Shown: positions 16,177-26,350 of the stretch, piece by piece
Layout of the letters: every line of letters starts with the position of its first letter
Position numbering within the stretch: position 1 is the first letter of the stretch
Origin: Thiogranum sp.
GTDB lineage: Bacteria; Pseudomonadota; Gammaproteobacteria; DSM-19610
DNA length: 64,000 nucleotides
Reading direction: 5' to 3'
Assembly: GCA_030148805.1 (NCBI GenBank)
Contig: JASBSS010000035.1
Span: forward strand, 248,001-312,000
Program-made: the position numbers and the translations under genes
Notes under the pieces: generated by a model
Seen by the model: the letters and a program-made list of their open reading frames with translations, nothing else
The model's database searches: none
Told to the model about the DNA's origin: nothing

Positions 16177-16582
16177 GCTCCCGCACCGCCCGTAACTCCT
16201 TGACGAAATTGTCGAAGCGGCGCGCGCCCAGCGTCTTGCGCATGTCCTTGTAGAGCTCGTTGCCAGTCTGCTCCAGTTCCTTGTGCAGCGCCTTGCCGCG
16301 CGCCGTCGGCACCACCGTGGACTCGCGCGCGTTGTCCTTGCTCGGCCGGCGCTCGACCAAGCGGCGGGTGCTGAGCGCGTCGATGAAGCGGGTGATGGTG
16401 GAGGGGTCCAGCAACAGCTCGTCGGCCAGTTCCTTCTGCGACATGCCCGGGTTTGCCAGCACCGCGCGCAGCAGATAGCCGTGCGCCGGCGACAGCCCGT
16501 GACGTTTGAACGCCTCGTCCCAGAGCTTGTTGATGTTCCGGGTCAGCGTGTTCAGGTTGAAATAGATGCAGCGGGTGAACAT
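16157..16582 (-). CDS. MarR-family transcriptional regulator
   Basis: 141 residues. The winged helix is clear: ELWDEAFKRHGLSPAHGYLLRAVL-like helices, then the recognition helix in MSQKELADELLLDPSTITRFIDALSTRRLVERRPSKDNARES (the wing has the usual D-x-R). A C-terminal dimerisation helix follows. It faces the EamA gene convergently. Palindromes of the type it would be expected to bind occur at its own promoter and four other sites in the block, so I infer it is the local repressor. The ligand is unknown. Confidence 0.92.
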   Translation of the reverse strand: MFTRCIYFNLNTLTRNINKLWDEAFKRHGLSPAHGYLLRAVLANPGMSQKELADELLLDPSTITRFIDALSTRRLVERRPSKDNARESTVVPTARGKALHKELEQTGNELYKDMRKTLGARRFDNFVKELRAVRELISPPD

Positions 16583-16586
16583 GCGA

Positions 16587-16617
16587 AGATTATATAGTCA
16601 ATAGTTGTGCATGCAAG
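16587..16617 (-). promoter_or_regulatory. marR promoter with operator site 5
   Basis: On the minus strand a TATAAT (plus 16591-16596) lies close before the marR start. The palindrome TTGTGCATGCAA (16606-16617), a 10/12 match to the block's consensus, covers the spacer and -35 region. This is the layout of an autorepressed MarR gene. Confidence 0.6.
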
Positions 16618-17075
16618 TGTAAGCTCGGTGCGACGCAAACTTGCATACGCGTTCGGTTTGCAGGCCTGTCTTGGCGTGTCACAGGTCACGAACGGCCGTC
16701 AGCGTGCGCCGACATGATGTCACCAAGGTAGAGATGTCGGCGCTGCTTGCGCGTTTGCGTAGGCTATTCCTGTTTGCCTTGATACCGCCGTGAAAGGGGT
16801 CCCGTTGCAAGAAGACGGACTGCGTTGTTTGCCGCTGTTACGGGATGTGCTTGGTTTTTTTGTAGTATGTCAGCTTAGAGGCCGGACAATTCGCTGGTTT
16901 GCGGCGTATGACGTTGAATACCGAAGGCCCCTGGTTTCCTGGCCCGCCATGACCAGGCGGTCTTTGGTGGGGTAGGGATTTTGTGTCTTTGCGCGCAATG
17001 CGCAACAAGCATTCCCGGCCGCTGCTGAAAAAGCGCCGGCACCGCTGGTTTGGCATAGGGTCAATATGCTTGAAG
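16618..17075. other. Gene-poor gap between marR and tRNA-Ile
   Basis: About 460 bp with lower GC than the surroundings. Beyond a TTGCATACG half-site at about 16640 I see no convincing gene, repeat or terminator. One 61-codon open frame (16790-16975, plus strand) has no ribosome site or recognisable protein features. No integrase or transposase remnant was seen. Confidence 0.5.
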
Positions 17076-17152
<77 letters not shown>

Positions 17153-17179
17153 TGAACAGGGCGGGAGTGTACCGTCAAC

Positions 17180-17213
17180 GAAAGGGCGCGTCACCTGCCA
17201 GGGGTGACGCGCC
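17180..17213 (-). terminator. Terminator after rpoD
   Basis: GGCGCGTCACC and GGTGACGCGCC (17185-17213) form a perfect 11-bp stem with a 7-nt loop, just after the rpoD stop. On the minus strand it is followed by CTTTCGTT. The T-run is short but the stem is strong. Confidence 0.75.
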
Positions 17214-17221
17214 GGAGGGGT

Positions 17222-19060
<1,839 letters not shown>

Positions 19061-19114
19061 CTGGATGTATCCCCGTGCTTGCAGACTTTATGCGGCAAAA
19101 TCCAAACGACCCAT

Positions 19115-19134
19115 TATAGCGGAAATCCGCTATA
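19115..19134 (-). other. Hairpin between dnaG and rpoD
   Basis: TATAGCGG-AAAT-CCGCTATA is a perfect 8-bp stem with a 4-nt loop in the 94-bp dnaG-rpoD gap. There is no T-run on the transcribed strand, so an mRNA processing or stability element is more likely than a terminator. In E. coli the corresponding gap holds an RNase processing site. Confidence 0.55.
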
Positions 19135-19154
19135 TTAGCCAGTTATGTTAGATG

Positions 19155-20915
19155 TCAAGCACCCTGCCCCGATGTGGGGCGTGTGCCGGCAACTAACTGT
19201 CTAAGCTCATCTTTTTCTGCCGCTGTGAGGCCCGACCGGCGCTCTTTCTGCAGCAGATATTCCACTTTTCGGCTGTTGCGCTGCTCAATGAGACGTTGGA
19301 CAGCACCCTGGAATTCCGGTTCAAAACCGTCATGGCCGATGGCCACCGGAGTGGCCGCCAGGCGCGCCAGATGAGGCTCCTCCGTCCGTCCCCGCCAGTG
19401 TTCGAGGATGCCACCGGTGGTCATATGTGGGTGGCGGCGCGTCAGTTCAAGCAGCTCGAGCAACAGCGACACACCGGGCAGCTCCAGATCCTCCAGGCCG
19501 CAGGGGGTGGCCAGCGTCGCGCCCAGCGCGGGCTGCTCCAGCAGCAGCCGGATGGCCGTGCGTACCGGGCTGCGCTCCGAGGCGCGCCGGGGGGCGGGCG
19601 GCGCGGGCGTCGGCGCGGCCGGGCGACCCTCGATCCGTGCACGCAACTGGGCGCTGTTCAGGCCGCTGAGCTGCGCCAGGCGCTCCAGCATCAGGTCGCG
19701 AAAGACCGAGTCGGGCAGCCGCGCCAGCAACGGCCGCGCCAGCTCCACCAGCCGGGCGCGCCCGTCGACACTGGCGGTATCGACCTGTTTTGACAGCGAT
19801 TCAAACAGAAACTGCGAAAGTGGAACCGACTCGACAGTTTTTTGCCGGAACGCTTGTGCGCCGAGGCGCCTGACCAGGCTGTCGGGGTCCTCGCCTTCGG
19901 GCAGGAACAAAAAGCGCGCCTCGCGGCCGTCGCGCATCGCCGGCAGGGCGTTTTCCAGCGCGCGCCAGGCGGCACGCCGGCCGGCGGCGTCGCCGTCGAA
20001 ACAGAACACCACTTCGTCGACGGTGCGGTAGAGCCGCTCCAGGTGCTCCTGGGTGGTGGCGGTGCCGAGCGTGGCGACGGCCTCGGTGAGGCCGAACTGG
20101 GCCAAGGCCACCACGTCCATATAGCCCTCGACCACCAGCAGCCGCTCGAGTTTCTGTCCCGCCTTGCGCGCCTCGAACAGGCCGTAGAGTTCCTGGCCTT
20201 TGTGGAATACGGGGCTCTCCGGGCTGTTCATGTACTTGGGGCTCTCGTCGCCCAGCACCCGGCCGCCGAAGCCGATGCAGCGGCCGCGCCGGTCGCGGAT
20301 GGGGAACATGATGCGGTCGCGGAACCGGTCGTAGAGGCTGCCGTCGTCTTTTTTCACCAGCAATCCGAGTTCGCAGGCCAGTTCCCGGTCGGCCTGGGCG
20401 GTGAGCTGGCGCAACAGGTTGTCCCAGCCCGGGGGCGCGTAACCGAGGCCGAAGGTCTGGGCGATCTCGCCGCTAAGGCCGCGCGCCTTCAGATAGTCGA
20501 CGGCGCGCTCGGCCTGCCGGTGGTGGCGCAGTTGCTGACGAAAATAGCGCTCGACCTTCTCCAGCAGACCATAATGATCGAGTCGCCGCGAGTCCTCGCC
20601 GCCGGCACCGCCGGCTTCGCGCGGCACCTCCAGGCCGATCGCGCGGGCCAGTTCCTCGATCGCCTCGGGGAAATCCAGGTTCTCGTATTCCATGAGAAAG
20701 CCCACCGCGCTGCCGTGTGCGCCGCAGCCGAAACAGTGGTAGAACTGCTTGCCGGGGCTGACGGTGAACGAGGGGGTCTTTTCATTGTGGAAGGGGCAGC
20801 AGGCCTGGAATTCGCGCCCGGCCTTTTTCAGCGGCACACGCGCCTCGATGACCTCGACGATGTCGACGCGGTTGAGCAGCTCGTCGATAAAATGCTGGGG
20901 AATGCGGCCGGCCAT
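19155..20915 (-). CDS. dnaG: DnaG, DNA primase
   Basis: 586 residues, the usual length. The N-terminal zinc-binding domain has C40-x2-H43 (CPFHNEKTPSF) and a later C-x2-C in YHCFGCG. The TOPRIM core shows LLVVEGYMDVVAL and the acidic FCFDGDAAGRRAA. The C-terminal helicase-binding domain is present. Primase lays RNA primers at the fork and is recruited by DnaB. The gene follows yqeY at 65 bp in the macromolecular synthesis operon. Confidence 0.97.
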   Translation of the reverse strand: MAGRIPQHFIDELLNRVDIVEVIEARVPLKKAGREFQACCPFHNEKTPSFTVSPGKQFYHCFGCGAHGSAVGFLMEYENLDFPEAIEELARAIGLEVPREAGGAGGEDSRRLDHYGLLEKVERYFRQQLRHHRQAERAVDYLKARGLSGEIAQTFGLGYAPPGWDNLLRQLTAQADRELACELGLLVKKDDGSLYDRFRDRIMFPIRDRRGRCIGFGGRVLGDESPKYMNSPESPVFHKGQELYGLFEARKAGQKLERLLVVEGYMDVVALAQFGLTEAVATLGTATTQEHLERLYRTVDEVVFCFDGDAAGRRAAWRALENALPAMRDGREARFLFLPEGEDPDSLVRRLGAQAFRQKTVESVPLSQFLFESLSKQVDTASVDGRARLVELARPLLARLPDSVFRDLMLERLAQLSGLNSAQLRARIEGRPAAPTPAPPAPRRASERSPVRTAIRLLLEQPALGATLATPCGLEDLELPGVSLLLELLELTRRHPHMTTGGILEHWRGRTEEPHLARLAATPVAIGHDGFEPEFQGAVQRLIEQRNSRKVEYLLQKERRSGLTAAEKDELRQLVAGTRPTSGQGA

Positions 20916-20980
20916 TGCCTAATGGTATGAGAAGGCGGCCGCGGCGTCAGCCGAATCCGCGTTGCCGCGCGCAAGCGGTC

Positions 20981-21427
20981 TCAGGCGGACAGGCGGCTCT
21001 TGATGCGGGCGCTGACCGCGCCCATGTCGGCGCGCCCGGCCAGCTGGCCTTTGAGCTGGGCCATGACCTTGCCCATGTCCTTGAGGCTGGCCGCGCCGGT
21101 GGCGCTGATCGCGGTGGCGATCAGGGCGTCGATTTCGTCCTCGGAAAGCGGCTCCGGCAGATAGTCGGCCAGCACGCCGAGTTCGAAGGTCTCCTGTGCC
21201 GCCAGATCGTCGCGCCCGGCCTGCTGATACTGGTCGACGGACTCGCGCCGCTGTTTGGCCATTTTGTCCAGCACGGCAGTGACCTGGGCGTCGTCCAGGG
21301 TGATGCGCTCGTCGACTTCGCGCTGTTTGATGGCGGCGTTGATCAGCCGGATCACGGCCAGCCGGCGCTTGTCGCCGGCGCGCATGGCGGCCTTCATATC
21401 CTCCTGGAGTCTATCCTTCAGGGACAT
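20981..21427 (-). CDS. YqeY / GatB-Yqey domain protein
   Basis: 148 residues matching the stand-alone GatB/YqeY tail domain family: MSLKDRLQEDMKAAMRAGDKRRLAVIRLINAAIKQ at the N-terminus and the GAASLKDMGKVMAQLKGQLAGRADMGAVS C-terminal helix set. Members may bind tRNA, but the cellular role is unsettled. Placement between rpsU and dnaG is common in Pseudomonas-like Gammaproteobacteria. Confidence 0.93.
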   Translation of the reverse strand: MSLKDRLQEDMKAAMRAGDKRRLAVIRLINAAIKQREVDERITLDDAQVTAVLDKMAKQRRESVDQYQQAGRDDLAAQETFELGVLADYLPEPLSEDEIDALIATAISATGAASLKDMGKVMAQLKGQLAGRADMGAVSARIKSRLSA

Positions 21428-21447
21428 GAGGGTGGCGGCGACGGGGA

Positions 21448-21663
21448 TCAGTACAGGCGGGTGCGGCGCGCGGTTTCGCGCGAGACTTTCTTGGCGTGGC
21501 GTTTGACGGCGGCGGCCTGCTTGCGCTTGCGCTCCTGGGTGGGCTTTTCGTAGAACTCCCGGCGGCGGACCTCGGACAGAATGCCCGCTTTTTCACAGGA
21601 GCGCTTGAAGCGGCGCAGGGCGACTTCAAAAGGCTCGTTTTCGCGTACTTTAACTTGTGGCAA
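21448..21663 (-). CDS. rpsU: Ribosomal protein bS21, TTG start
   Basis: The 71-residue product begins [21 protein letters not shown] and ends RRTRLY, the full S21 length. The only start that gives this N-terminus is TTG at 21663, preceded by GAGGA about 8 nt upstream. The longer open frame continuing to 22737 is antisense to tsaD and not credible. S21 aids initiation on the 30S subunit. It heads the yqeY-dnaG-rpoD operon and is divergent from tsaD. Confidence 0.95.
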   Translation of the reverse strand: MPQVKVRENEPFEVALRRFKRSCEKAGILSEVRRREFYEKPTQERKRKQAAAVKRHAKKVSRETARRTRLY

Positions 21664-21783
21664 AGCCGTTTTCCTCGTTAATACGGGTGCAAAAGGGCGC
21701 GTATTGTAACAGCGCCGGGCGCAAAGGTAAAACCCTGATGCGGGTAAGGAACTAGCCGGCACGGAGACGGCTACCATAGCGGC

Positions 21784-22809
21784 ATGCTGATACTGGGCAT
21801 TGAATCCTCGTGTGACGAAACCGGCGTGGCGCTGTTCGACAGCGAGCGCGGGCTGCTTGGGCACGCGCTGCACAGTCAGATCGCGTTGCACGCCGATTAT
21901 GGCGGCGTGGTGCCGGAGCTGGCCTCGCGCGATCACGTGCGCAAGACCTTGCCGCTGTTGGAGCGGCTGCTGGCCGCTAGCGGCTGCACGCGTCAGGATA
22001 TCGACGCCGTGGCCTACACCGCCGGGCCCGGACTGATTGGCGCCCTGCTGGTGGGCGCCAGCATCGGTCGCAGCCTGGCCTGGAGCCTGGGCGTGCCGGC
22101 GCTGGGCGTCCACCATATGGAAGGCCACCTGTTGGCGCCGATGCTGGAGGACCCGGCGCCGGCGTTTCCCTTCATCGCCTTGTTGGTCTCGGGCGGACAC
22201 ACCCTGCTGGTGCGGGTCGAGGCGCTCGGCGTCTATGAGATTCTGGGCGACACCCTCGACGACGCCGCCGGCGAGGCCTTCGACAAAACCGCCAAGCTGC
22301 TCGGTCTGGACTATCCCGGCGGCCCGCAGCTGGCGCGCCTGGCCGAGGGAGGCGACCCGGGCCGCTTCCATTTCCCCCGGCCGATGACCAACCGGCCCGG
22401 ACTGGACTTCAGTTTCAGCGGTCTGAAGACCTTCGCCCTGACCACCCGTCGCGAGGCCGGCGACGATCCGCAGACGCGGGCCGATATCGCCCGCGCCTTC
22501 CAGGACGCCGTGGTCGACACCCTGATCATCAAATGCCGCCGGGCCTTGCAGCAGACCGGCCTGACCCGGCTGGTGGTGGCCGGCGGCGTCGGCGCCAACC
22601 GGGCCTTGCGCCAGGGCCTGCAGAGCATGACCGCCCGGCGCGGCGCCCAGGTGTTCTATCCCCGGTTGGAGTTCTGCACCGACAACGGGGCCATGATCGC
22701 CTATGCCGGCGCCTGCCGCCTGCGCGCCGGGCAGCACGACGGCCTGGAGGTCGAGGTGCGCCCGCGCTGGTCGCTGGAGGAACTGCCGGCGATTACGCCC
22801 GCCGATTGA
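21784..22809 (+). CDS. tsaD: TsaD, tRNA t6A threonylcarbamoyltransferase
   Basis: 341 residues of the ASKHA fold, the normal length. It opens with [18 protein letters not shown], has the metal-binding [10 protein letters not shown], the nucleotide loop [11 protein letters not shown], and the C-terminal [13 protein letters not shown] and [13 protein letters not shown]. It transfers threonylcarbamoyl to A37 of ANN-decoding tRNAs with TsaB/TsaE. Divergence from rpsU is the classical gammaproteobacterial arrangement. Confidence 0.97.
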   Translation: MLILGIESSCDETGVALFDSERGLLGHALHSQIALHADYGGVVPELASRDHVRKTLPLLERLLAASGCTRQDIDAVAYTAGPGLIGALLVGASIGRSLAWSLGVPALGVHHMEGHLLAPMLEDPAPAFPFIALLVSGGHTLLVRVEALGVYEILGDTLDDAAGEAFDKTAKLLGLDYPGGPQLARLAEGGDPGRFHFPRPMTNRPGLDFSFSGLKTFALTTRREAGDDPQTRADIARAFQDAVVDTLIIKCRRALQQTGLTRLVVAGGVGANRALRQGLQSMTARRGAQVFYPRLEFCTDNGAMIAYAGACRLRAGQHDGLEVEVRPRWSLEELPAITPAD

Positions 22810-22821
22810 GCCCGGCGTCCC

Positions 22822-23415
22822 TCAGTCTTTGTCCCCGATGTGCCCTTCGGTACCCTGGATCAGGTTTCTGATGTTGCTGCGATGGCGCCAGAACAGCAGC
22901 GCGACCATGAACAGCAGCGCGACCAGCACGGCCTTCTCCGGTAGCAGCAGCCACAGATACAGCGGCGCCACCGCCAGGGACAGCAGCGCGGCCAAGGAGG
23001 AGATTTTGAACAGCTTGGCGATCACCAGCCAGGTGGCGATGGTGAGCAGGCCGGCGACCCAGTGCAGCCCCAGTAACACGCCGAGCGCGGTAGCCACGCC
23101 CTTGCCGCCGCGAAAGCCGAAAAACAGCGGATAGAGGTGGCCGAGAAAGGCCGCCAGCGCCACCAGCGCCTGCACCGCGGCATTGGCGCCGAGCAGTTTG
23201 GCCAGCAACACCGGCAGCAGGCCCTTGAGCATGTCGCCGACCAGGGTGATGGCCGCGGCCTTCTTGCCGCCGATACGCAGTACGTTGGTGGCGCCGGGGT
23301 TGCCCGAGCCCTCGCCCCGCGGATCGGGCAGGCCCATGAGGCGGCACACGACAATGGCCGAAGAGATCGAACCGAGCAGGTAAGCGAAGGCGATGAGGAA
23401 CGATTCGAGGCGCAT
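22822..23415 (-). CDS. plsY: PlsY, glycerol-3-phosphate acyltransferase
   Basis: A 197-residue polytopic membrane enzyme that acylates glycerol-3-phosphate with acyl-phosphate. Family motifs are LLGSISSAIVVCRL near the N-terminus, GSGNPGATNVLR (motif 1), GHLYPLFFGFRGGKGVATALG (motif 2) and the C-terminal HRSNIRNLIQGTE (motif 3). It is convergent with tsaD and divergent from folB, as in many Gammaproteobacteria. Confidence 0.96.
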   Translation of the reverse strand: MRLESFLIAFAYLLGSISSAIVVCRLMGLPDPRGEGSGNPGATNVLRIGGKKAAAITLVGDMLKGLLPVLLAKLLGANAAVQALVALAAFLGHLYPLFFGFRGGKGVATALGVLLGLHWVAGLLTIATWLVIAKLFKISSLAALLSLAVAPLYLWLLLPEKAVLVALLFMVALLFWRHRSNIRNLIQGTEGHIGDKD

Positions 23416-23515
23416 GAGGTGCTATTGGACTGCTTGCGGCGGTTGCGGTCAAGCTGGAGGTGCCGCTGCAGCTGTAATATAGTGGCGGCACCTAACGGGC
23501 GGCATACACGACAGC

Positions 23516-23872
23516 ATGGATATCATTTTTATCCGCGACCTGCGCATAGACACGGTGATCGGCATCTATGACTGGGAGCGGGCCATCCGGCAGACACTGA
23601 GCTTCAATCTGGAGATGGCCACTGATATCGCCCGCGCCGCCGCCAGCGATCATATCGACGACACGCTCAACTACAAGGCCGTCGCCAAGCGGGTGATCGC
23701 CTTCGTCGAAGCCAGTGAATTCCAGTTGGTGGAAACGCTCGCCGAGCGGGTCGCGCAGTTGGTGCGCGAGGAATTCGCGGTGTCCTGGCTGCGTCTGACG
23801 CTTAACAAGGGTGGTGCCGTGCGCGGTGCCAATGGGGTGGGGGTGATCATCGAGCGCGGCGAGAGGAGTTGA
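23516..23872 (+). CDS. folB: FolB, dihydroneopterin aldolase
   Basis: 118 residues of the tunnelling fold. MDIIFIRDLRIDTVIGIYDWER carries the family start and the active-site Tyr/Glu region; HIDDTLNYKAVAKRV and FQLVETLAERVAQLV include the conserved Glu; the catalytic Lys lies in LTLNKGGAVRGA. It converts dihydroneopterin to hydroxymethyl-dihydropterin for folate. It is followed by folK with 5 bp between stop and start. Confidence 0.95.
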   Translation: MDIIFIRDLRIDTVIGIYDWERAIRQTLSFNLEMATDIARAAASDHIDDTLNYKAVAKRVIAFVEASEFQLVETLAERVAQLVREEFAVSWLRLTLNKGGAVRGANGVGVIIERGERS

Positions 23873-23877
23873 CAACG

Positions 23878-24363
23878 GTGGCCAGAGTCTACGTCAGTAT
23901 CGGCAGTAATATCGACCGGGAACAGAACGTGCGCAGCGCGCTGACCGCGCTGCGGGAAGCTTACGGCGAATTGCAGCAATCGCGCATCTATGAAACCAAA
24001 TCCGTCGGTTTTGTCGGCGACGCGTTCTACAATCTGGTGGTCGGTTTCGACACCGGGCAGACGCCGCAGGAAGTCGCCGCCGGCCTCAACGCCATCGAGG
24101 ACGCGCACGGGCGCGATCGCAGCGAGGGCAAATTCAGCGACCGCACGCTTGACCTGGACCTGTTGCTCTACGATGACCTGGTCCTGGACGAACCGGGCCT
24201 GCGCTTGCCGCGCAAGGAAATCACCGAATACGCCTTTGTGCTGCGGCCCTTGGCGGAAATCGCCGGTGATATGAAACACCCGCTGAGCGGCTTCCGTTTT
24301 GCCGCCATCTGGGATCAGTTCGATCCCACCGCGCAGCCCATGTGGCCCGTCGAGCTCGGCTAG
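23878..24363 (+). CDS. folK: FolK, HPPK pyrophosphokinase
   Basis: 161 residues from the GTG at 23878, which follows GAGAGGAG by about 10 nt; a TTG at 23869 would lie on the ribosome site. It begins ARVYVSIGSNIDREQNVRSAL, with FVGDAFYNLVVGFDT and the Mg-binding DRTLDLDLLLYDDLVL typical of HPPK, then LPRKEITEYAFVLRPLAEIAG. It pyrophosphorylates 6-hydroxymethyl-dihydropterin, directly after FolB in the folate pathway. Confidence 0.95.
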   Translation: MARVYVSIGSNIDREQNVRSALTALREAYGELQQSRIYETKSVGFVGDAFYNLVVGFDTGQTPQEVAAGLNAIEDAHGRDRSEGKFSDRTLDLDLLLYDDLVLDEPGLRLPRKEITEYAFVLRPLAEIAGDMKHPLSGFRFAAIWDQFDPTAQPMWPVELG

Positions 24364-24372
24364 CCGGCGCGC

Positions 24373-25536
24373 ATGGCGCACGCTTTGCCGTCCCCCGGCG
24401 TCGAGGCCCGGGCCGTCAGCGACGCGCTGCGGGCCAAAATCCAGCAACGGTGTGAGTCTCAGCAAGGCTGTCTGCCGTTCGACAGTTACATGGATCTCGC
24501 CTTGTACGAGCCGGGCCTGGGTTATTACAGCAACGGTTTGACACCCTTCGGCGAGGCCGGCGACTTCATCACCGCGCCGGAATCGGGCGCGCTGTTCGCG
24601 CGCTGCCTGGCGCGCGCCGTGGGCTCGGTGTTGCAGCAGCTCGATCAAGCTTGGGTGTTGGAGCTGGGCGCCGGCAGCGGCGCGCTGGCGCGCAGTTTGT
24701 TGCCGGCGCTGGAGGCGCTCGACTGCCTGCCTGCGCGCTATTGCATCCTAGAGCGCAGCGCCTCGATGCGCGCTCTGCAGGAGGCGGCGCTGGCGCAGAT
24801 CCCGCACCTGGCCGGGCGGGTGGAATGGTTGCAGCAGGTGCCCGCGCAACCTTTCGAAGGCGTCATCCTTGGCAACGAAGTGGCCGACGCGCTTCCCGTG
24901 CGCCTGTTCTGCTGGCGCGATGGCGAAGTGATGCTCAAGGGGGTCAGCGGCGGTGAGAGCCTGGGCTGGTGTACGCGCCCCGCCGACGGCGATACCGAGG
25001 CCCTGGTCAGGGGTTGGGCGGCGGACTACGGCTGGTCCGGGGTCTACACGTCTGAATACTGCCCGCCGTTGCGGCCGTGGGTGCGCGACCTGGCGCAGGC
25101 GTTGGGCCGCGGTGCGTTGTTGTTGATAGACTATGGCTACGGGCGTCCCGAGTATTATCATCCGCAGCGCAGCATGGGGACGTTGAGTTGCCATTACCGC
25201 CATCAGGTCCACGACGATCCGCTGCGTTTCCCGGGTTTGCAGGACATCACCGCGTTCGTGGACTTCACCGCAGTCGCCGAAGCGGCCACTGGGGCTGGCC
25301 TGCGCATGCTGGGCTACAGCAGTCAGGCACAGTTTTTGTTGGCTTGCGGCATCGACCGTCTGCTGGCGGCGCTCGACCCGGACGACGTGCGCAGCTACCT
25401 GCCGCTGAGCAACGAGGCCAAGCGCCTGCTGCTGCCCGGCGAAATGGGGGAGCGGTTCAAGGTGATGGGATATTCACGCGATCTTGAACGCGACGTGGTA
25501 GGCTTTACGCCGCGCGACTTGCGCGGCCGCCTGTAG
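24373..25536 (+). CDS. MidA/NDUFAF7-family SAM-dependent methyltransferase
   Basis: 387 residues. The early motif FDSYMDLALYEPGLGYYSNG and EAGDFITAPESGALFARCLA identify the PF02636 group. The SAM site is VLELGAGSGALARSLLPAL, and FEGVILGNEVADALPVRLF matches the conserved NEALDALP-like stretch. The mitochondrial homologue methylates an Arg of a complex I subunit, while bacterial targets are not settled. It starts 9 bp after folK. Confidence 0.92.
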   Translation: MAHALPSPGVEARAVSDALRAKIQQRCESQQGCLPFDSYMDLALYEPGLGYYSNGLTPFGEAGDFITAPESGALFARCLARAVGSVLQQLDQAWVLELGAGSGALARSLLPALEALDCLPARYCILERSASMRALQEAALAQIPHLAGRVEWLQQVPAQPFEGVILGNEVADALPVRLFCWRDGEVMLKGVSGGESLGWCTRPADGDTEALVRGWAADYGWSGVYTSEYCPPLRPWVRDLAQALGRGALLLIDYGYGRPEYYHPQRSMGTLSCHYRHQVHDDPLRFPGLQDITAFVDFTAVAEAATGAGLRMLGYSSQAQFLLACGIDRLLAALDPDDVRSYLPLSNEAKRLLLPGEMGERFKVMGYSRDLERDVVGFTPRDLRGRL

Positions 25537-25552
25537 GCAAGCAGACACATCC

Positions 25553-26350
25553 ATGGACATGTTCCACGCCATCGTCCTTGCTTTGGTGCAGGGACTCACC
25601 GAATTCCTTCCCATCTCCAGCTCGGCCCATCTGATCCTGGTGCCGGTATTGACCGGCTGGCCCGACCAGGGGCTGGCGTTCGACGTCGCGGTGCACTTCG
25701 GCACCCTGGCGGCGGTGGTGGTGTATTTCCGCGTCGAGCTCTCGGCGATGGCGGCGTCGTGGGCGCAATCGTTGGTGAGCCGCAACCCCGATGACGAGGC
25801 CAGGCTCGCCTGGGCGGTGCTCCTCGGCACGATACCGTTGGGGCTGGCCGGTTTGTTGCTGCACAGCTACGTCGAAACCGTGCTGCGCTCGCCGCTGGTT
25901 ATCGCCACCACCACGGTGGTGTTCGGTCTGTTGCTGGGGTACGCCGATCGGGTGGGCGCGCAGACGCGCTGTGAATACCGGCTGGGCGCCGGGCGGGTCG
26001 CCCTCATCGCGCTGTCGCAGGTGCTGGCGTTGATTCCGGGCACGTCGCGCTCGGGCATTACCATCACCGCCGGATTGCTGGTGGGTATGGAGCGCAAGGC
26101 GGCGGCGCGTTTTTCGTTTCTGCTTTCGGTGCCGGCGATCGCCATGGCGGGACTGTATGAAGTCCTCAACCTGATCGAGTCCAGCGAACCGGTGGCATGG
26201 GGCGATCTGTCGCTGGGGGTGGTGGTCTCGGGCGTGAGCGCTTATCTGTGCATTCACTACTTTCTCAAGTTGCTGGATCGCGTCGGCATGATGCCGTTCG
26301 TGGTCTACCGGCTGTTGCTCGGGGCGGTGTTATTCGCGCTCTTTCTCTGA
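25553..26350 (+). CDS. uppP: UppP/BacA, undecaprenyl-diphosphate phosphatase
   Basis: 265 residues with about eight membrane helices. Both catalytic signatures are visible: QGLTEFLPISSSAHLIL near the N-terminus and the PGTSRSGITITAGLLVGM segment near residue 165. It recycles the lipid carrier for peptidoglycan synthesis and can confer bacitracin tolerance. The end overlaps the convergent cca gene by about 20 bp. Confidence 0.96.
   Translation: MDMFHAIVLALVQGLTEFLPISSSAHLILVPVLTGWPDQGLAFDVAVHFGTLAAVVVYFRVELSAMAASWAQSLVSRNPDDEARLAWAVLLGTIPLGLAGLLLHSYVETVLRSPLVIATTTVVFGLLLGYADRVGAQTRCEYRLGAGRVALIALSQVLALIPGTSRSGITITAGLLVGMERKAAARFSFLLSVPAIAMAGLYEVLNLIESSEPVAWGDLSLGVVVSGVSAYLCIHYFLKLLDRVGMMPFVVYRLLLGAVLFALFL

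Noticed and set aside
16790-16975. 61-codon plus-strand frame between marR and the tRNA
   Set aside because: No ribosome site, no recognisable features, and the gap is not protein-like in codon use.
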